This document shows positions 36,275-45,500 of a stretch of 64,000 nt of DNA, piece after piece. Both the position numbers and the translations under genes were made by a program. The stretch comes from a bacterium (GTDB lineage Bacteria > Electryoneota > RPQS01 > DYHQ01). The notes below the pieces were generated by a model. The model did no database searches and had not been told where the DNA came from. It saw nothing but the letters and a program-made list of their open reading frames with translations. The stretch spans positions 88,721 through 152,720 of the forward strand of contig JAUXGA010000007.1 in the NCBI GenBank assembly GCA_030622545.1. The letters are read 5' to 3'. Numbering within the stretch: position 1 is the stretch's first letter; the number at the start of each line of letters is the position of its first letter.

Positions 36275-37557
36275 CAGGTGTCGGCTTTCCACTGACGATA
36301 GAAATACGGCAGGAGTTCGTCGAAGGCGTGCTTGAGGGACACAACGCCTTTCATGTGGTTTTTATCATCGACGACGGGCAAAGCTAAAAAGGTATAGCGT
36401 AGAAACAGCTCGGCGATTTCACTGCTCGGAGTGTCGGGTTGAACGCTGACGAGGCGAGGTTGCAGCATCCCGCCCACTTTTTCTTCCGGTTTTGCTCCTA
36501 AAAGATGCCGCAGCGAAATCGCACCCTTGAGGCATCCCTCGCTGTCGTGAACGTAAGCGTAGTACAGCGCTTCGACTTCATCAGCGGCTCGAGCAATTTC
36601 GGCTAACGCTTCCGCCGCAGTCACATCGCTATTGATTTCAAGGAAGTCCGTGGTCATCATCGCTCCGGCGGTTTTTTCCGGGTAGGCGATTAGCTCCTGC
36701 AGTTCTTCTTTAGCTTCCTGTTCGATTTCTTCGATAATCTCAGAAGAAATATCGCCGGAGAGCGCGGACAGAACATCCGCCGCTTTGCTGGGTTCCATCT
36801 CCTCGAGAATATCCGCCGCTCTGTCCTTTGAAAGATCCTCGAAGATAGCTTTGACCGTCTCATCATTGGTTTCTTCGAGAGCTTCAGCGGCGGTCTCGTC
36901 GTCAATCGCTTCCAATATAGCTTGGCGTTCGAGTTTGTCGAGCTCTTCGAAAATATCCGCCAGTTCGCCGGGATGAAGCTGCTTCATATGCTCCGAGCTG
37001 ACTTTCAGGCGCACCGGCCCTAAATCGCCTTCGGAAGAAACCGGCTGGACGAATTTCCATGAAATCAATTCGTCCTTCAGCGGAATTCGCAGCAGCGAGC
37101 ACAGCGTTTGAATCGGTTTGAGCCATCCCATGCGGCGCAGCAATCCCTTGTACCCGACATCCACATGCACAACCCATTGCCGGTCGGAAATCAGAAGCTG
37201 AACATCATTGACCCGTTCGACCTTCGCTCCTTCGACATCCACGATTTGCTTATCCCAGAGCAAATCCCGCAGTGAAATATCCTGTGGATTCAGCTCGACA
37301 GGCTCGATGCGCCGCTCATCAACCGTCAGGCGCTTTCGATTGATAAGTTCAATATAATCGTCGCGGTCTGCCGGATAAAACGCAAAAGTTTTCCGGTGAT
37401 GCAGCACGATTCCCCGAAGCTGGGGATACATTTCTCCCACGGTCGCAACAACGTCATAGACCGACCCCATCGGCGTTTTCAGCTCCCGACTTCGGGCGCG
37501 TCGGCCGATAATTCGGGAGAGATAGACAAATTCTTCGCGGAAAACATTGTTTTTCAT
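36274..37557 (-). CDS. Soluble PRC-like / MgtE-N / CBS-pair protein
   Basis: 427 residues, no membrane segments. N-terminal PRC-barrel-like repeats (FVYLSRIIGRRARS, KQIVDVEGAKVERVNDVQLL; about 1-180), a MgtE N-terminal superhelix (HPGELADIFEELDKLERQAILEAI, repeated ILEEM/AADVL motifs; about 195-290) and a CBS pair (TDFLEINSDVTAAEALAEI, RLVSVQPDTPSSEIAELFLRY; about 300-425). These parts form the Mg2+-sensing cytoplasmic portion of MgtE channels, here detached and coupled to an Nramp-like transporter. Likely a cation-sensing gate for that transporter. ATG 37557 preferred; a TTG at 37572 is possible. Confidence 0.85.
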   Translation of the reverse strand: MKNNVFREEFVYLSRIIGRRARSRELKTPMGSVYDVVATVGEMYPQLRGIVLHHRKTFAFYPADRDDYIELINRKRLTVDERRIEPVELNPQDISLRDLLWDKQIVDVEGAKVERVNDVQLLISDRQWVVHVDVGYKGLLRRMGWLKPIQTLCSLLRIPLKDELISWKFVQPVSSEGDLGPVRLKVSSEHMKQLHPGELADIFEELDKLERQAILEAIDDETAAEALEETNDETVKAIFEDLSKDRAADILEEMEPSKAADVLSALSGDISSEIIEEIEQEAKEELQELIAYPEKTAGAMMTTDFLEINSDVTAAEALAEIARAADEVEALYYAYVHDSEGCLKGAISLRHLLGAKPEEKVGGMLQPRLVSVQPDTPSSEIAELFLRYTFLALPVVDDKNHMKGVVSLKHAFDELLPYFYRQWKADT

Positions 37558-37659
37558 GGCCGGACTTCTCAATTCTTTGAATTTAATTTAAGCATTTCCA
37601 TTTCCGGAATCAAGCGAAATTTCTATCTTTGACCCTGATTGTACGATAAGGAGACACCT

Positions 37660-38967
37660 ATGGCACACATCACCCCTTTTCGAGCCTATCGTTTTGACAC
37701 ATCCATTGTGGGAGATTTAACTCCCGTTGTCACACAACCCTATGACAAAATCGGGCCGCCATTGCGGGGTGAATACTGCGCACGCAGCCCTTACAACATC
37801 GCCCGTGTGATAAAATCCAAAGAACAGGAAACCGATTCCTCCACCGATTACCCTGAAGCGGGTCAAATCTTTCAGAAATGGCTCTCAGACGGCGTCCTGC
37901 GCCCCGATGCCAAGCCCGGCGTGTATCCGTACTACCAGATATTCAACGTCGAAGGCCGTGAATATACGCGAAAAGGTTTTGTCGCGCTGGTCGAATTGGA
38001 AGAAGGGCAAGTGCGAGCGCATGAAAAGACATTGGCAGGCCCGAAAGCGGATCGTTTGCGGCTGCTGCGTCGGATTGAAGCCAGCGACGAGCTTATCTTC
38101 ATGCTTTTCTCGGACGCAAAGAATCAGGCTGTCGAGATGATGGATGTGGCGATTGCTCAGTCCGCTCCGATTATGGATGTGAAAGATGACTTCGGCGAAA
38201 CGCACCGGGTTTGGCAAATCACAGACTCGAAAATCCAAAAGGATTTAACGGAATTGCTCACGGATAGAGAATTGCTAATCGCCGATGGACATCACCGGTT
38301 CGAAACCGCGCAGAATTTCAAACGCCTATGCCTTCAAGAGGGTTGGAAACCGAAAGGCGTCGAGACGTTCACGCACCGCATGATGGCGCTTTTCCCGATG
38401 GAAGACCCTGGGCTCGTCGTGCTTCCGACTCACCGCATCATTCACAGCGTAAAGAATTTCGATGGTGCTAAGTTCATTCGACAACTTGAATTATGGTTTC
38501 ATGTTGAGCCCTGCTCGACTCCTGAACAGCTTTATTCGCTCATGGACAAAGAACGCGATGACCATGTTTTCGGACTGCGCGCTGCTGGCACAAAAAACGC
38601 GTACTACCTGCTCCGTTTGAAAGAGTTGGCGCTGATGGATAATGCCGCTCCGGCAGGATTTTCCGCTGCGTCGAAAGCTCTCGATGTCAACATTCTGCAT
38701 ACGCTTATTTTGGATAAATTGCTGGGAATCGATGCGAAAGCTCTGGAAGCTCAAACCAATGTTCTTTACGGCAGGAATCGTGATAAAGCGCTCGAACGAG
38801 TCGGCGACGGCACGGTTCAAGCCACGTTCCTTGTCAATCCCACCCGCGTTGAGCAGGTTCGCGATGTCGCGCTGCAAAACGAACGCATGCCGCAGAAATC
38901 CACCGACTTTTACCCGAAGCTGTTGACAGGCCTGATGATGATGAAAATGCAAATCGAGAAACCATAA
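37660..38967 (+). CDS. DUF1015 family protein
   Basis: 435 residues from ATG 37660 (SD AAGGAG). N-terminal ITPFRAYRFDTSIVGDLTPVVTQPYDKIGP and the central LLIADGHHRFETAQNF are the DUF1015 signature. The family is widespread and cytoplasmic; a role near serine or phospho-sugar metabolism has been suggested from gene context elsewhere, but no activity is established. Stand-alone here. Confidence 0.9.
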   Translation: MAHITPFRAYRFDTSIVGDLTPVVTQPYDKIGPPLRGEYCARSPYNIARVIKSKEQETDSSTDYPEAGQIFQKWLSDGVLRPDAKPGVYPYYQIFNVEGREYTRKGFVALVELEEGQVRAHEKTLAGPKADRLRLLRRIEASDELIFMLFSDAKNQAVEMMDVAIAQSAPIMDVKDDFGETHRVWQITDSKIQKDLTELLTDRELLIADGHHRFETAQNFKRLCLQEGWKPKGVETFTHRMMALFPMEDPGLVVLPTHRIIHSVKNFDGAKFIRQLELWFHVEPCSTPEQLYSLMDKERDDHVFGLRAAGTKNAYYLLRLKELALMDNAAPAGFSAASKALDVNILHTLILDKLLGIDAKALEAQTNVLYGRNRDKALERVGDGTVQATFLVNPTRVEQVRDVALQNERMPQKSTDFYPKLLTGLMMMKMQIEKP

Positions 38968-39012
38968 ATACACAATACGGACGCCTATTATAATGAAGAA
39001 AGCGATGGACGC

Positions 39013-41454
39013 ATGAAAGATTTTTTCATCAGTTACAACAGCGCCGACAAAGCGTGGGCCGAATGGATTGCGTGGCAGTTGGAAGCCAATGGCGACACAA
39101 CCATTCTTCAGGCGTGGGATTTCTCCGGCAGTAATTTCGCACTCGAAATGGATCGTGCGCTGAAGAACTCGGAACGAACGATCCTTGTGCTTTCGCCTGA
39201 TTTCCTGACAGCGAGTTTTACACAACCGGAATGGGCGGCTGTGTTCGTCAAGGATCCGACTGGAGAGAAGCGATTGTTGCGGCCTGTTCGTGTCCGTGAA
39301 TGTAAACCCGACGGATTGCTTGCGCCAATTGACTATATTGACCTTGTGGGGTTTGAAGAAGGCGTAGCCCAAAAGAAACTCATTGATGAACTCAAGAAAG
39401 GTCGTCACAAGCCCAAGCGCAAGCCAACCTTTCCCACGACATCTTCCCCTCCTTTTCCCAAGGTTCCGTGGATATGGAATGTGCCGATTGCGCGGAATCG
39501 GAATTTTACGGGGCGCGAAGAGCAACTGAAAAGGCTGCACGATTCGCTTCAGTCGGGGAAGCCTACAGCGCTGACACAGGCGATTAGGGGGATGGGCGGC
39601 GTGGGCAAGACGCAGATTGCCGCCGAATACGCCTATCGTCATGCGGGAGAATATGACGTGGTCTGGTGGGTGCAGTCGGAAGTTGCGACGAAGCGCGCGA
39701 GTGATTTCGCAGGTTTGGCGGGGAAGCTCGGTCTGAAAGAAGCCGGAGCCAGAGATTTAGACATCACGATAAACGCCGTGCGCGAATGGCTGCGCGTGAA
39801 TGACAAATGGCTGCTGATTTTCGACAATGCCGAGAGGCCAGAAGATATTAGTCCATACTTACCGCAGTCTACGCTTGGGCATGTTCTTATTACGTCGCGT
39901 CATTCAGCGTGGATAGGCACCGCCGAGCCTCTGGACATCGAAATCATGCCGCCGGATGAAGCGATTGCATTCTTATTGAAGCGCACGGATTCCGAGGATA
40001 AAGAGACGGCGGCTGAGCTGGCCAAGGAGCTCGGATACCTACCCTTAGCGCTGGAGCAAGCCGGAGCTTACATCGAGCAGACCGCCGGAAGTCTGACTGG
40101 TTACTTGAAGCTGTTTCGCGATAATCAGACGAAGATATTTGGGGAAGATGCAGCAAAGCCGAGCATGGATTATGAACAGACGATCCTGACGACATGGACG
40201 GCGGCTTTGGAAAAAGTGCAAGAACAAAGCCCGGAAGCCATCGAGTTGATGAACCTGTGCGCCTTCCTCGCGCCGGATGATATTCCAAAGGAGATGCTAA
40301 TTGAAGGCGCGAAGCATTTGCCTGAAACGCTGGCGGAGGCTGTGAAAGAACCATTGCTGTTCAACCGAGCATTGACCGCACTACGCAACTTCTCACTGAT
40401 TGAAGCGCGCGATGATGGTTTATCCATTCACCGTTTGCTTCAGGCTGTGATTCGAGAACAACTTACAGAAGACGCACAAGAAACATTGGCAGAGGCCGCT
40501 GTTGAAATTGTAAACGGTATCTTTCCGGGTGAAGTAACCACAAATATAGAGTCTTGGCCAATTTGCGCGCGCCTTTTGCCCCACGCTCAGGCATCAGCGA
40601 GTGAGGCGGAAGAACGAAAGGTTGCACCCGAAGCGACATCACGACTGCAGAATCAAGCGGGAGTTTACCTGCAAGGTCGCGCACAGTTTGCTGAAGCAAA
40701 AGCGCTTTACAAACGGGCTTTGAAGATCTGTGAGGAAGCTCATGGGTTTGAGCATCCCAACGTGGCCGCGACAGTCAGCAACCTCGGCGAAGCGCTGAGA
40801 GAAGAAGGATATCTGATAGAGGCGAAACAGTGCTTTGAGCGGGCTTTGAAGATTGATGAGAAAGCCTACGGTCCTGATCATCCGAATGTGGCCACAGATG
40901 TTAACAACCTCGGTAATGTGCTGAGAGCGCAAGGGGATTTGGCGGGGGCGAAGAGATATTTCGAGCGGGCGTTGAAGAGTGACGAGAAAGCCTATGGCCC
41001 TGACCATCCTGAAGTGGCTATAGATGTCAACAACCTCGGTAATGTGCTGCGAGAGCAAGGAAATCTGACGGGGGCGAAGAAATGCTTCGAGCGTGCTCTG
41101 AAGATTGACGAGAAAGCCTACGGCCCTGACCATCCGAGTGTGGCCATTTGTGTCAACAACCTCGGTAATGTGCTGTATGATACGAGAGATCTTGCGGGAG
41201 CGAAAGAGTGCTTCGAGCGGTCTTTAAGGATTAACGAGAAAGCTTACGGCCCCGACCATCCGAGCGTGGCCGTTCGCGTTAATAATCTAGGCATGGTACT
41301 GAAAGAAGAAGGAGACTTAACAAAGGCTCGAAAATACTTTGAGCGAGCATATCTAATTCGTATGGCAGTGTTCGGTAAGGATCATCCGGATACTGTACAT
41401 TCAAAAAAGAGTCTTAATTCTCTTCCGCCTGAATATATATTCCGGCCGGGTTAG
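39013..41454 (+). CDS. TIR-NB-ARC-TPR (NLR-like) protein
   Basis: 813 residues. TIR domain 1-130 (MKDFFISYNSADKAWAEWI; Glu45 in NFALEMDRAL fits the NADase glutamate; ILVLSPDFL). NB-ARC ATPase about 165-470 with P-loop GMGGVGKT (193-200), Walker B WLLIFDNAE, HVLITSRHS and YLPLALEQAGAY. TPR array about 545-800 made of near-identical 42-residue repeats. This is the layout of STAND/NLR-like sensors, many of which act in antiphage defence: the TPRs sense, NB-ARC oligomerises, the TIR depletes NAD+ or makes a signal nucleotide. That role is inferred from family. No partner gene is visible. The last residues FRPG and the stop are encoded by a repeat (41439-41541). Confidence 0.88.
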   Translation: MKDFFISYNSADKAWAEWIAWQLEANGDTTILQAWDFSGSNFALEMDRALKNSERTILVLSPDFLTASFTQPEWAAVFVKDPTGEKRLLRPVRVRECKPDGLLAPIDYIDLVGFEEGVAQKKLIDELKKGRHKPKRKPTFPTTSSPPFPKVPWIWNVPIARNRNFTGREEQLKRLHDSLQSGKPTALTQAIRGMGGVGKTQIAAEYAYRHAGEYDVVWWVQSEVATKRASDFAGLAGKLGLKEAGARDLDITINAVREWLRVNDKWLLIFDNAERPEDISPYLPQSTLGHVLITSRHSAWIGTAEPLDIEIMPPDEAIAFLLKRTDSEDKETAAELAKELGYLPLALEQAGAYIEQTAGSLTGYLKLFRDNQTKIFGEDAAKPSMDYEQTILTTWTAALEKVQEQSPEAIELMNLCAFLAPDDIPKEMLIEGAKHLPETLAEAVKEPLLFNRALTALRNFSLIEARDDGLSIHRLLQAVIREQLTEDAQETLAEAAVEIVNGIFPGEVTTNIESWPICARLLPHAQASASEAEERKVAPEATSRLQNQAGVYLQGRAQFAEAKALYKRALKICEEAHGFEHPNVAATVSNLGEALREEGYLIEAKQCFERALKIDEKAYGPDHPNVATDVNNLGNVLRAQGDLAGAKRYFERALKSDEKAYGPDHPEVAIDVNNLGNVLREQGNLTGAKKCFERALKIDEKAYGPDHPSVAICVNNLGNVLYDTRDLAGAKECFERSLRINEKAYGPDHPSVAVRVNNLGMVLKEEGDLTKARKYFERAYLIRMAVFGKDHPDTVHSKKSLNSLPPEYIFRPG
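40700..41375 (+). repeat. 126-bp tandem TPR repeats inside the NLR-like gene
   Basis: Five to six kinesin-light-chain-type TPR units, each 42 codons, with the shared core KCFERALKIDEKAYGPDHP and VNNLGNVL. The middle copies are almost identical at the DNA level. This is what recent unequal recombination looks like, and copy number may vary between strains. Confidence 0.85.
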
Positions 41455-41541
41455 GATTCAGTTCTTTGAATAGCGAAAGGTCGAGCTGCTGATTCAACGA
41501 TAGGGGAAATTGCTATGGAGTGTATGAACCCGGCTCGGCGA
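41439..41541. repeat. REP-like repeat, CCGGCCGGGTT...AACCCGGCTCGG, copy A
   Basis: Left end TTCCGGCCGGGTTA and right end TGAACCCGGCTCGGCGA are inverted complements over about 11 bp with one bulged base. A second copy is at 44069-44139 and a left half at 3143-3160. It overlaps the 3' end of the NLR-like gene and supplies its stop codon (GGT-TAG). Confidence 0.65.
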
Positions 41542-41555
41542 CCCCCCTTTTTATT

Positions 41556-41573
41556 CCCCCCGCATGCGGGGGG
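41556..41573. terminator. Perfect GC palindrome between convergent genes
   Basis: CCCCCCGCATGCGGGGGG lies between the NLR-like gene (+) and the glycosyltransferase gene (-). A T-rich stretch (TTTTTATT) lies to its left, which would be an A run for the minus transcript. It may act as a bidirectional transcription barrier; no proper T run follows on either strand. Confidence 0.4.
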
Positions 41574-41583
41574 AAATTCTCAC

Positions 41584-43650
41584 CTACGGGCTGGCTCCTG
41601 CCTGTCCACTAATTACTCTCTCTAACTTTTTAATTTTCCATCGAATGGAATCAATCGGCACACGGATGCGGCGCAGTTCTCTTAGCTGAGTTCGTGCGGT
41701 GGCCGTATCGCCGCGCGCCAAAGCGTTACTCGCAAGTTCGACGCGGGCGGGTGCGTATGCCGGATAGATGCTAAGAGCCGCCTCAAGCAAAGAATCGCAC
41801 GCGGTGGTATCTCCTGTCAAACGCATCGCCAATGCTGCGCGATAAGGCCACTCAGGATTTTCCGGTGCGCGTTTCGCCATGTACGAGTAGGTGCGGGATA
41901 CCTGTTCAAAACGACCTAAGCGTTTCAGATTCTCGACGCGCAACGCGAGTACTTCTATTGGTGTGGCGGCTTCCGATCGGAAAAGACTGTCTATAAAGGC
42001 AAGAGCCTCGTCATATTTCCCCTCCTCTAATAGCATCCCTATTTCCTGCAAAATTCGGCTGAGCGGTTCCCCGTGAAGCGTGTCCGGCGGAGCCATGTTT
42101 GCTTCCTCGAATTCCCGGCGGGCTTCGTCGAAGTTACCGACTTGCCAGAGTGACCTCGCGAGTTCCAAATGCGCGTGCCGATAATCGGGCTGTGCCGCTA
42201 AGGCGCGCGTGAAAAGCGGAATCGATTTTTCTATCTGACCGCGATTCACCGCTTCGCTTCCGAGATTAAAGAAATCAATTGACGGATTTGTCAGCTCGGC
42301 TCGAAGTCGGGACGGGAAATTCGCAACAACGAGTATGGCACAATAGATGACGATTGCCCAGAGAATTTTTTTGAATTGTCTCTCTCGCAACTCGCGAAAT
42401 ATCCCGACGAAAAACTGTGCCGCGAAAGGAAGGAACACCAGAATCATCGGATAGCGATACTCGGAAGCCGCGAAGAATATCAAATTGATCATCAGATACG
42501 CGGCGAGATAAAGTATCAGAAATGTGGTTTCTCGTTTCCGGTGACGGCGGAGAAAAAAACCGGCGGCGGCCAGAGGAAACAGCAACCCCCAAGTCAATGG
42601 CATCAACCGCACAATCGGGCAGAAGCTCTTCACCGATTCAAGCCCTAAGTTTGTGCGAATCTCGCCATCCTGAACAGTCAGCCATAACTTGCGAGCTTGT
42701 GTTTGCAGCCATGCTCCCGGATGGTGCACGATGTCATGCAAACCTTCCCCCATCCAGTAGCGCGAGGCCTGCTCCAAAGTGAGGGAGCGTCCTACGCGCC
42801 GCGAGGCTTCCTCACGATAGCGCTTCGCCTCGGTTTGGGGGTCTGATGCTTCAAGCCACGGGAGTTCTTCAAGTGCGCCGAATGCGCCGACGCGATTGCC
42901 GATGTAAAAATTGATTCCACCCGATGAGGTCGTTAAAAAGGAACTGCCTCCGACAGTCATGTTTCGCACCAACACAGGAACGAGCGGCGCCAGAATACCC
43001 AAAATAAGAACAGTGATTGCGCGCCATCGCAGTTTACCCGATGCGAGAACATTCCTGCCTCTTCTCAATCCAAACCAGACAATAAGCAGCAAAATAAAAA
43101 GCAGAACTGATGGTCTGGCAAGCGCGGACAAGCCTGCTGTAATTCCCGCCGCCAGCCAAAGCCAACCGTGAAGAGTTCTGCCACTAAACAGATGCGCCAA
43201 AAGAAACAGCAGCAGCGCATTCAGAAAAAGAATAAGGCTGCTGGTCAGAAGCATCCCGTCGAAATAGAGCCACGGAGCATAGAGGAGCGCAAGCAAACTT
43301 GTGAAGACAGCGACGGTATCGTCGAAGAAAATACGAACCGCCAAGAAGAGAAAGATGAGCGTTCCTGTAGAAAGAATGATTTGAACTGCGACAGCGGCAG
43401 AGGGATTGGCTCCCAAAACCGAATAAATACCGCTGAGAAAGAGGGGATAGAGAGGCGAGAGAAAAAAAGGGCCTGAAGGATGTCCCAGACCCTGCATAAG
43501 CCGCATAGCCCACTGATGATAATACGCGGCGTCAAGCGTCAACAGCTCGAGGAGCGGACTGGTTTCAAGCTGACGCAAATACACGAGGCGCACAAGAACA
43601 AACAGAACAGCAATGGGTATCAGAAAATGAATGCTGCGCCGAGCCGCCAT
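41584..43650 (-). CDS. GT39/ArnT-like membrane glycosyltransferase with TPR tail
   Basis: 688 residues. The first 430 form a polytopic GT-C glycosyltransferase: LDAAYYHQWAMRLMQGLGHP holds the catalytic-loop acidic residues and SPLYPLFLSGIY follows, with about ten membrane helices. Residues 450-680 are TPR-like (FFNLGSEAVNRGQIEKSIPLFTRALAAQPDYRHAHLELARSL). Such proteins transfer sugars from polyprenyl-phosphate donors to proteins or glycolipids on the periplasmic side; the TPR tail could dock acceptors. T9SS cargo in this group is often glycosylated, but no link is shown here. Confidence 0.82.
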   Translation of the reverse strand: MAARRSIHFLIPIAVLFVLVRLVYLRQLETSPLLELLTLDAAYYHQWAMRLMQGLGHPSGPFFLSPLYPLFLSGIYSVLGANPSAAVAVQIILSTGTLIFLFLAVRIFFDDTVAVFTSLLALLYAPWLYFDGMLLTSSLILFLNALLLFLLAHLFSGRTLHGWLWLAAGITAGLSALARPSVLLFILLLIVWFGLRRGRNVLASGKLRWRAITVLILGILAPLVPVLVRNMTVGGSSFLTTSSGGINFYIGNRVGAFGALEELPWLEASDPQTEAKRYREEASRRVGRSLTLEQASRYWMGEGLHDIVHHPGAWLQTQARKLWLTVQDGEIRTNLGLESVKSFCPIVRLMPLTWGLLFPLAAAGFFLRRHRKRETTFLILYLAAYLMINLIFFAASEYRYPMILVFLPFAAQFFVGIFRELRERQFKKILWAIVIYCAILVVANFPSRLRAELTNPSIDFFNLGSEAVNRGQIEKSIPLFTRALAAQPDYRHAHLELARSLWQVGNFDEARREFEEANMAPPDTLHGEPLSRILQEIGMLLEEGKYDEALAFIDSLFRSEAATPIEVLALRVENLKRLGRFEQVSRTYSYMAKRAPENPEWPYRAALAMRLTGDTTACDSLLEAALSIYPAYAPARVELASNALARGDTATARTQLRELRRIRVPIDSIRWKIKKLERVISGQAGASP

Positions 43651-43678
43651 GTGATGTCGATTGATATTAGATTACAGT

Positions 43679-44008
43679 CTATGTTTGTGTTGCTTCCGGC
43701 GGCGTATCTGATTTGTGAGACTGCGCGATTATATTGGTGTTCTCGGCAATACGGAAAAGGACAATGATGATTTCCATATATATCCGGATGCAAATCACGC
43801 CGACCAGAAAAGCAATCGGTCCGAGAACCAGAAGCGTCAACGCTCCCAAAGCCGCCGACTTCACGAAAGCGCCAACGATAAAAACAATCGTCCCGATACC
43901 TGCAGCGATAATGAGTATAATGTACAACAACCGGATCATCTTTGAGGTGATGAAATCCGTAAAGGTGAAGTCAAAAAGCGCTCCGAAGAAACCTCTGGTC
44001 TGCTCCAT
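43679..44008 (-). CDS. DUF4282 membrane protein
   Basis: 109 residues: FFGALFDFTFTDFITSKMIRLLYII, two hydrophobic segments, and RIYMEIIIVLFRIAENT, the DUF4282 pattern. Small inner-membrane protein of unknown function. SD AAGGAGGA precedes the ATG at 44008. Confidence 0.85.
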   Translation of the reverse strand: MEQTRGFFGALFDFTFTDFITSKMIRLLYIILIIAAGIGTIVFIVGAFVKSAALGALTLLVLGPIAFLVGVICIRIYMEIIIVLFRIAENTNIIAQSHKSDTPPEATQT

Positions 44009-44068
44009 GATATCCTCCTTGGTTTAGGGATGAAAGGAAAAGTTGTTCTCTTTTGGAATAGTCTGATA

Positions 44069-44139
44069 GTTCCGGCCGGGTTACGCGCGAAAGTTCATCG
44101 TTTGGCATAAGAGAACCTGCGCTGAACCCGGCTCGGCGA
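44069..44139. repeat. REP-like repeat, copy B
   Basis: GTTCCGGCCGGGTTACGC on the left, CTGAACCCGGCTCGGCGA on the right, about 70 bp in all. Same ends as 41439-41541 with a shorter interior. The two copies flank the glycosyltransferase and DUF4282 genes. Confidence 0.65.
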
Positions 44140-44166
44140 GGTATCAAATGAACCGTTTCAAACGGT

Positions 44167-44928
44167 TCATTTGTTCTTCTGCTCAGTCTCGCCGGTCATC
44201 GGGACGAAGACAACGGGAATCAATGTATCCGCAACCATCGTGCCTTCGTCGGTTTTACGGTAACGCAGTAGGTTCTGCACGCCGTACTCCGGCCCTACCG
44301 GCGCGACCAGATACCCTCCGGGCTTAAGCTGTTCGAAAAGCGTTTGCGGCACTTTTTCCGGTGCGGCGGTAATAATGATGGCATCAAACGGAGCTTCTTC
44401 AGGCCATCCGAAATAGCCGTCACCCGCGCGTGTGTGCACTTGAGAAAATCCCGCCTCATCAAGGCTTGCCCGCGCTCGCTTGGCCAGCTCGGGGACGATT
44501 TCAATCGTATAGACATCGCAGCCGATTTGCGCCAGAACTGCCGCAGCGTAGCCCGAACCGGTTCCAATCTCCAGCACTTTTTCACGGTCTTTGAGTCTCA
44601 GGGCTTCTGTCATATAAGCAACGATATAGGGCTGTGAGATAGTTTGTCTTTCTCCAATCGGAAGGGCGTTGTCTTCATAAGCCCGGCGCTGAATCCTTGC
44701 GGGGACAAATCGATGCCTCTCCACAACTCGCATCGCCTCCAAAACACGGGCATCTTTGAGCCCCCGCGAGATGAGCTGCGTTTCAACCATCCGGGTGCGC
44801 AACGAGTCCGGATTCCATTTCATGGGTCCCTCCGATAATCCCACTTTCCACACCGCAAGAATGCTCAAGCCGAAGGCGATGAGAAAAGCAGCAACGTAGT
44901 TTCTTCGCTTACGCGAGCTTTCAAACAT
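44167..44928 (-). CDS. pcm: Protein-L-isoaspartate O-methyltransferase, membrane-anchored or exported
   Basis: 253 residues from ATG 44928 (SD GGAG 10 nt upstream). Repairs isoaspartyl residues in aged proteins using SAM. Motifs: MVETQLISRGLKD, RHRFVPARIQRRAYED, ALPIGERQTISQPYIVAYM, SAM loop VLEIGTGSGYAAAVLAQIG, and LKPGGYLVAPVG. The N-terminal 35 residues add Arg-rich RKRRNY and a hydrophobic helix (VAAFLIAFGLSILAVWKVG), so the enzyme is probably anchored facing, or exported to, the periplasm, as in some Pcm paralogues. Confidence 0.92.
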   Translation of the reverse strand: MFESSRKRRNYVAAFLIAFGLSILAVWKVGLSEGPMKWNPDSLRTRMVETQLISRGLKDARVLEAMRVVERHRFVPARIQRRAYEDNALPIGERQTISQPYIVAYMTEALRLKDREKVLEIGTGSGYAAAVLAQIGCDVYTIEIVPELAKRARASLDEAGFSQVHTRAGDGYFGWPEEAPFDAIIITAAPEKVPQTLFEQLKPGGYLVAPVGPEYGVQNLLRYRKTDEGTMVADTLIPVVFVPMTGETEQKNK

Positions 44929-45500
44929 GCCTGACAATCTCCAAAGCGAACACCCCACACAATGGGTACGACGCTCCAACCGATATGCTTCTCCTTTAAA
45001 CTACAGAACTTTGCCTTAAAAAACAAGCCCCACGAAAACATGTCGAGGACGTGAAGAGGGTGGTATCCCGGCTTCATAAAAACCTGACAGCTCTGTGTCG
45101 ATTTCCTTTCCTCATTAAAGTACAATCCACGCACCACTGCGAACGTTTTCTACAAGAGGAAATCTCCCGAAAAAATCCACACAGTCCGGCAACTTTGACT
45201 TTGGCAGAATGCAAGAGGGAGGATGCCGAAAAGCTACATACGTGGAAATAAGAAAACATTTTGGGTCAACATCTATTTATAGGGATTCACCAAAGAGGTA
45301 GAAATCGTTATTACGGAATGGTGATGTTGCGCAATTACCACAATAACAAAATATTACATTAGTGGATAAACCCTTCAAAACAAATTGAATCGCTGGATTT
45401 AAAAAAATTAAAGTTTTGCGGGTGAATTTCCGATACTACAAATGAAACGAAAACGACATCACTGTATATCGAAATTTTACTGATAGTAGGAGGTTTCACC
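44929..45500. other. Gap without supportable gene
   Basis: 572 bp between pcm and the MerR gene. Only short frames without SD or family resemblance are present. No RNA gene or clear promoter was recognised. GTAGGAGG near its right end is the RBS of the MerR gene. Confidence 0.4.

Noticed and set aside
38491..39642. A 383-codon minus-strand frame
   Set aside because: Antisense to DUF1015 and the TIR gene; composition is Arg/Phe-rich shadow coding with no family motif.
45190..45220. TTTGGCAGAATGCAAG as a sigma54 promoter
   Set aside because: The GG and GC are only 6 bp apart; sigma54 needs 10.
45051..45251. A 66-codon frame upstream of the MerR gene
   Set aside because: No SD, no homology-like motif, atypical composition.
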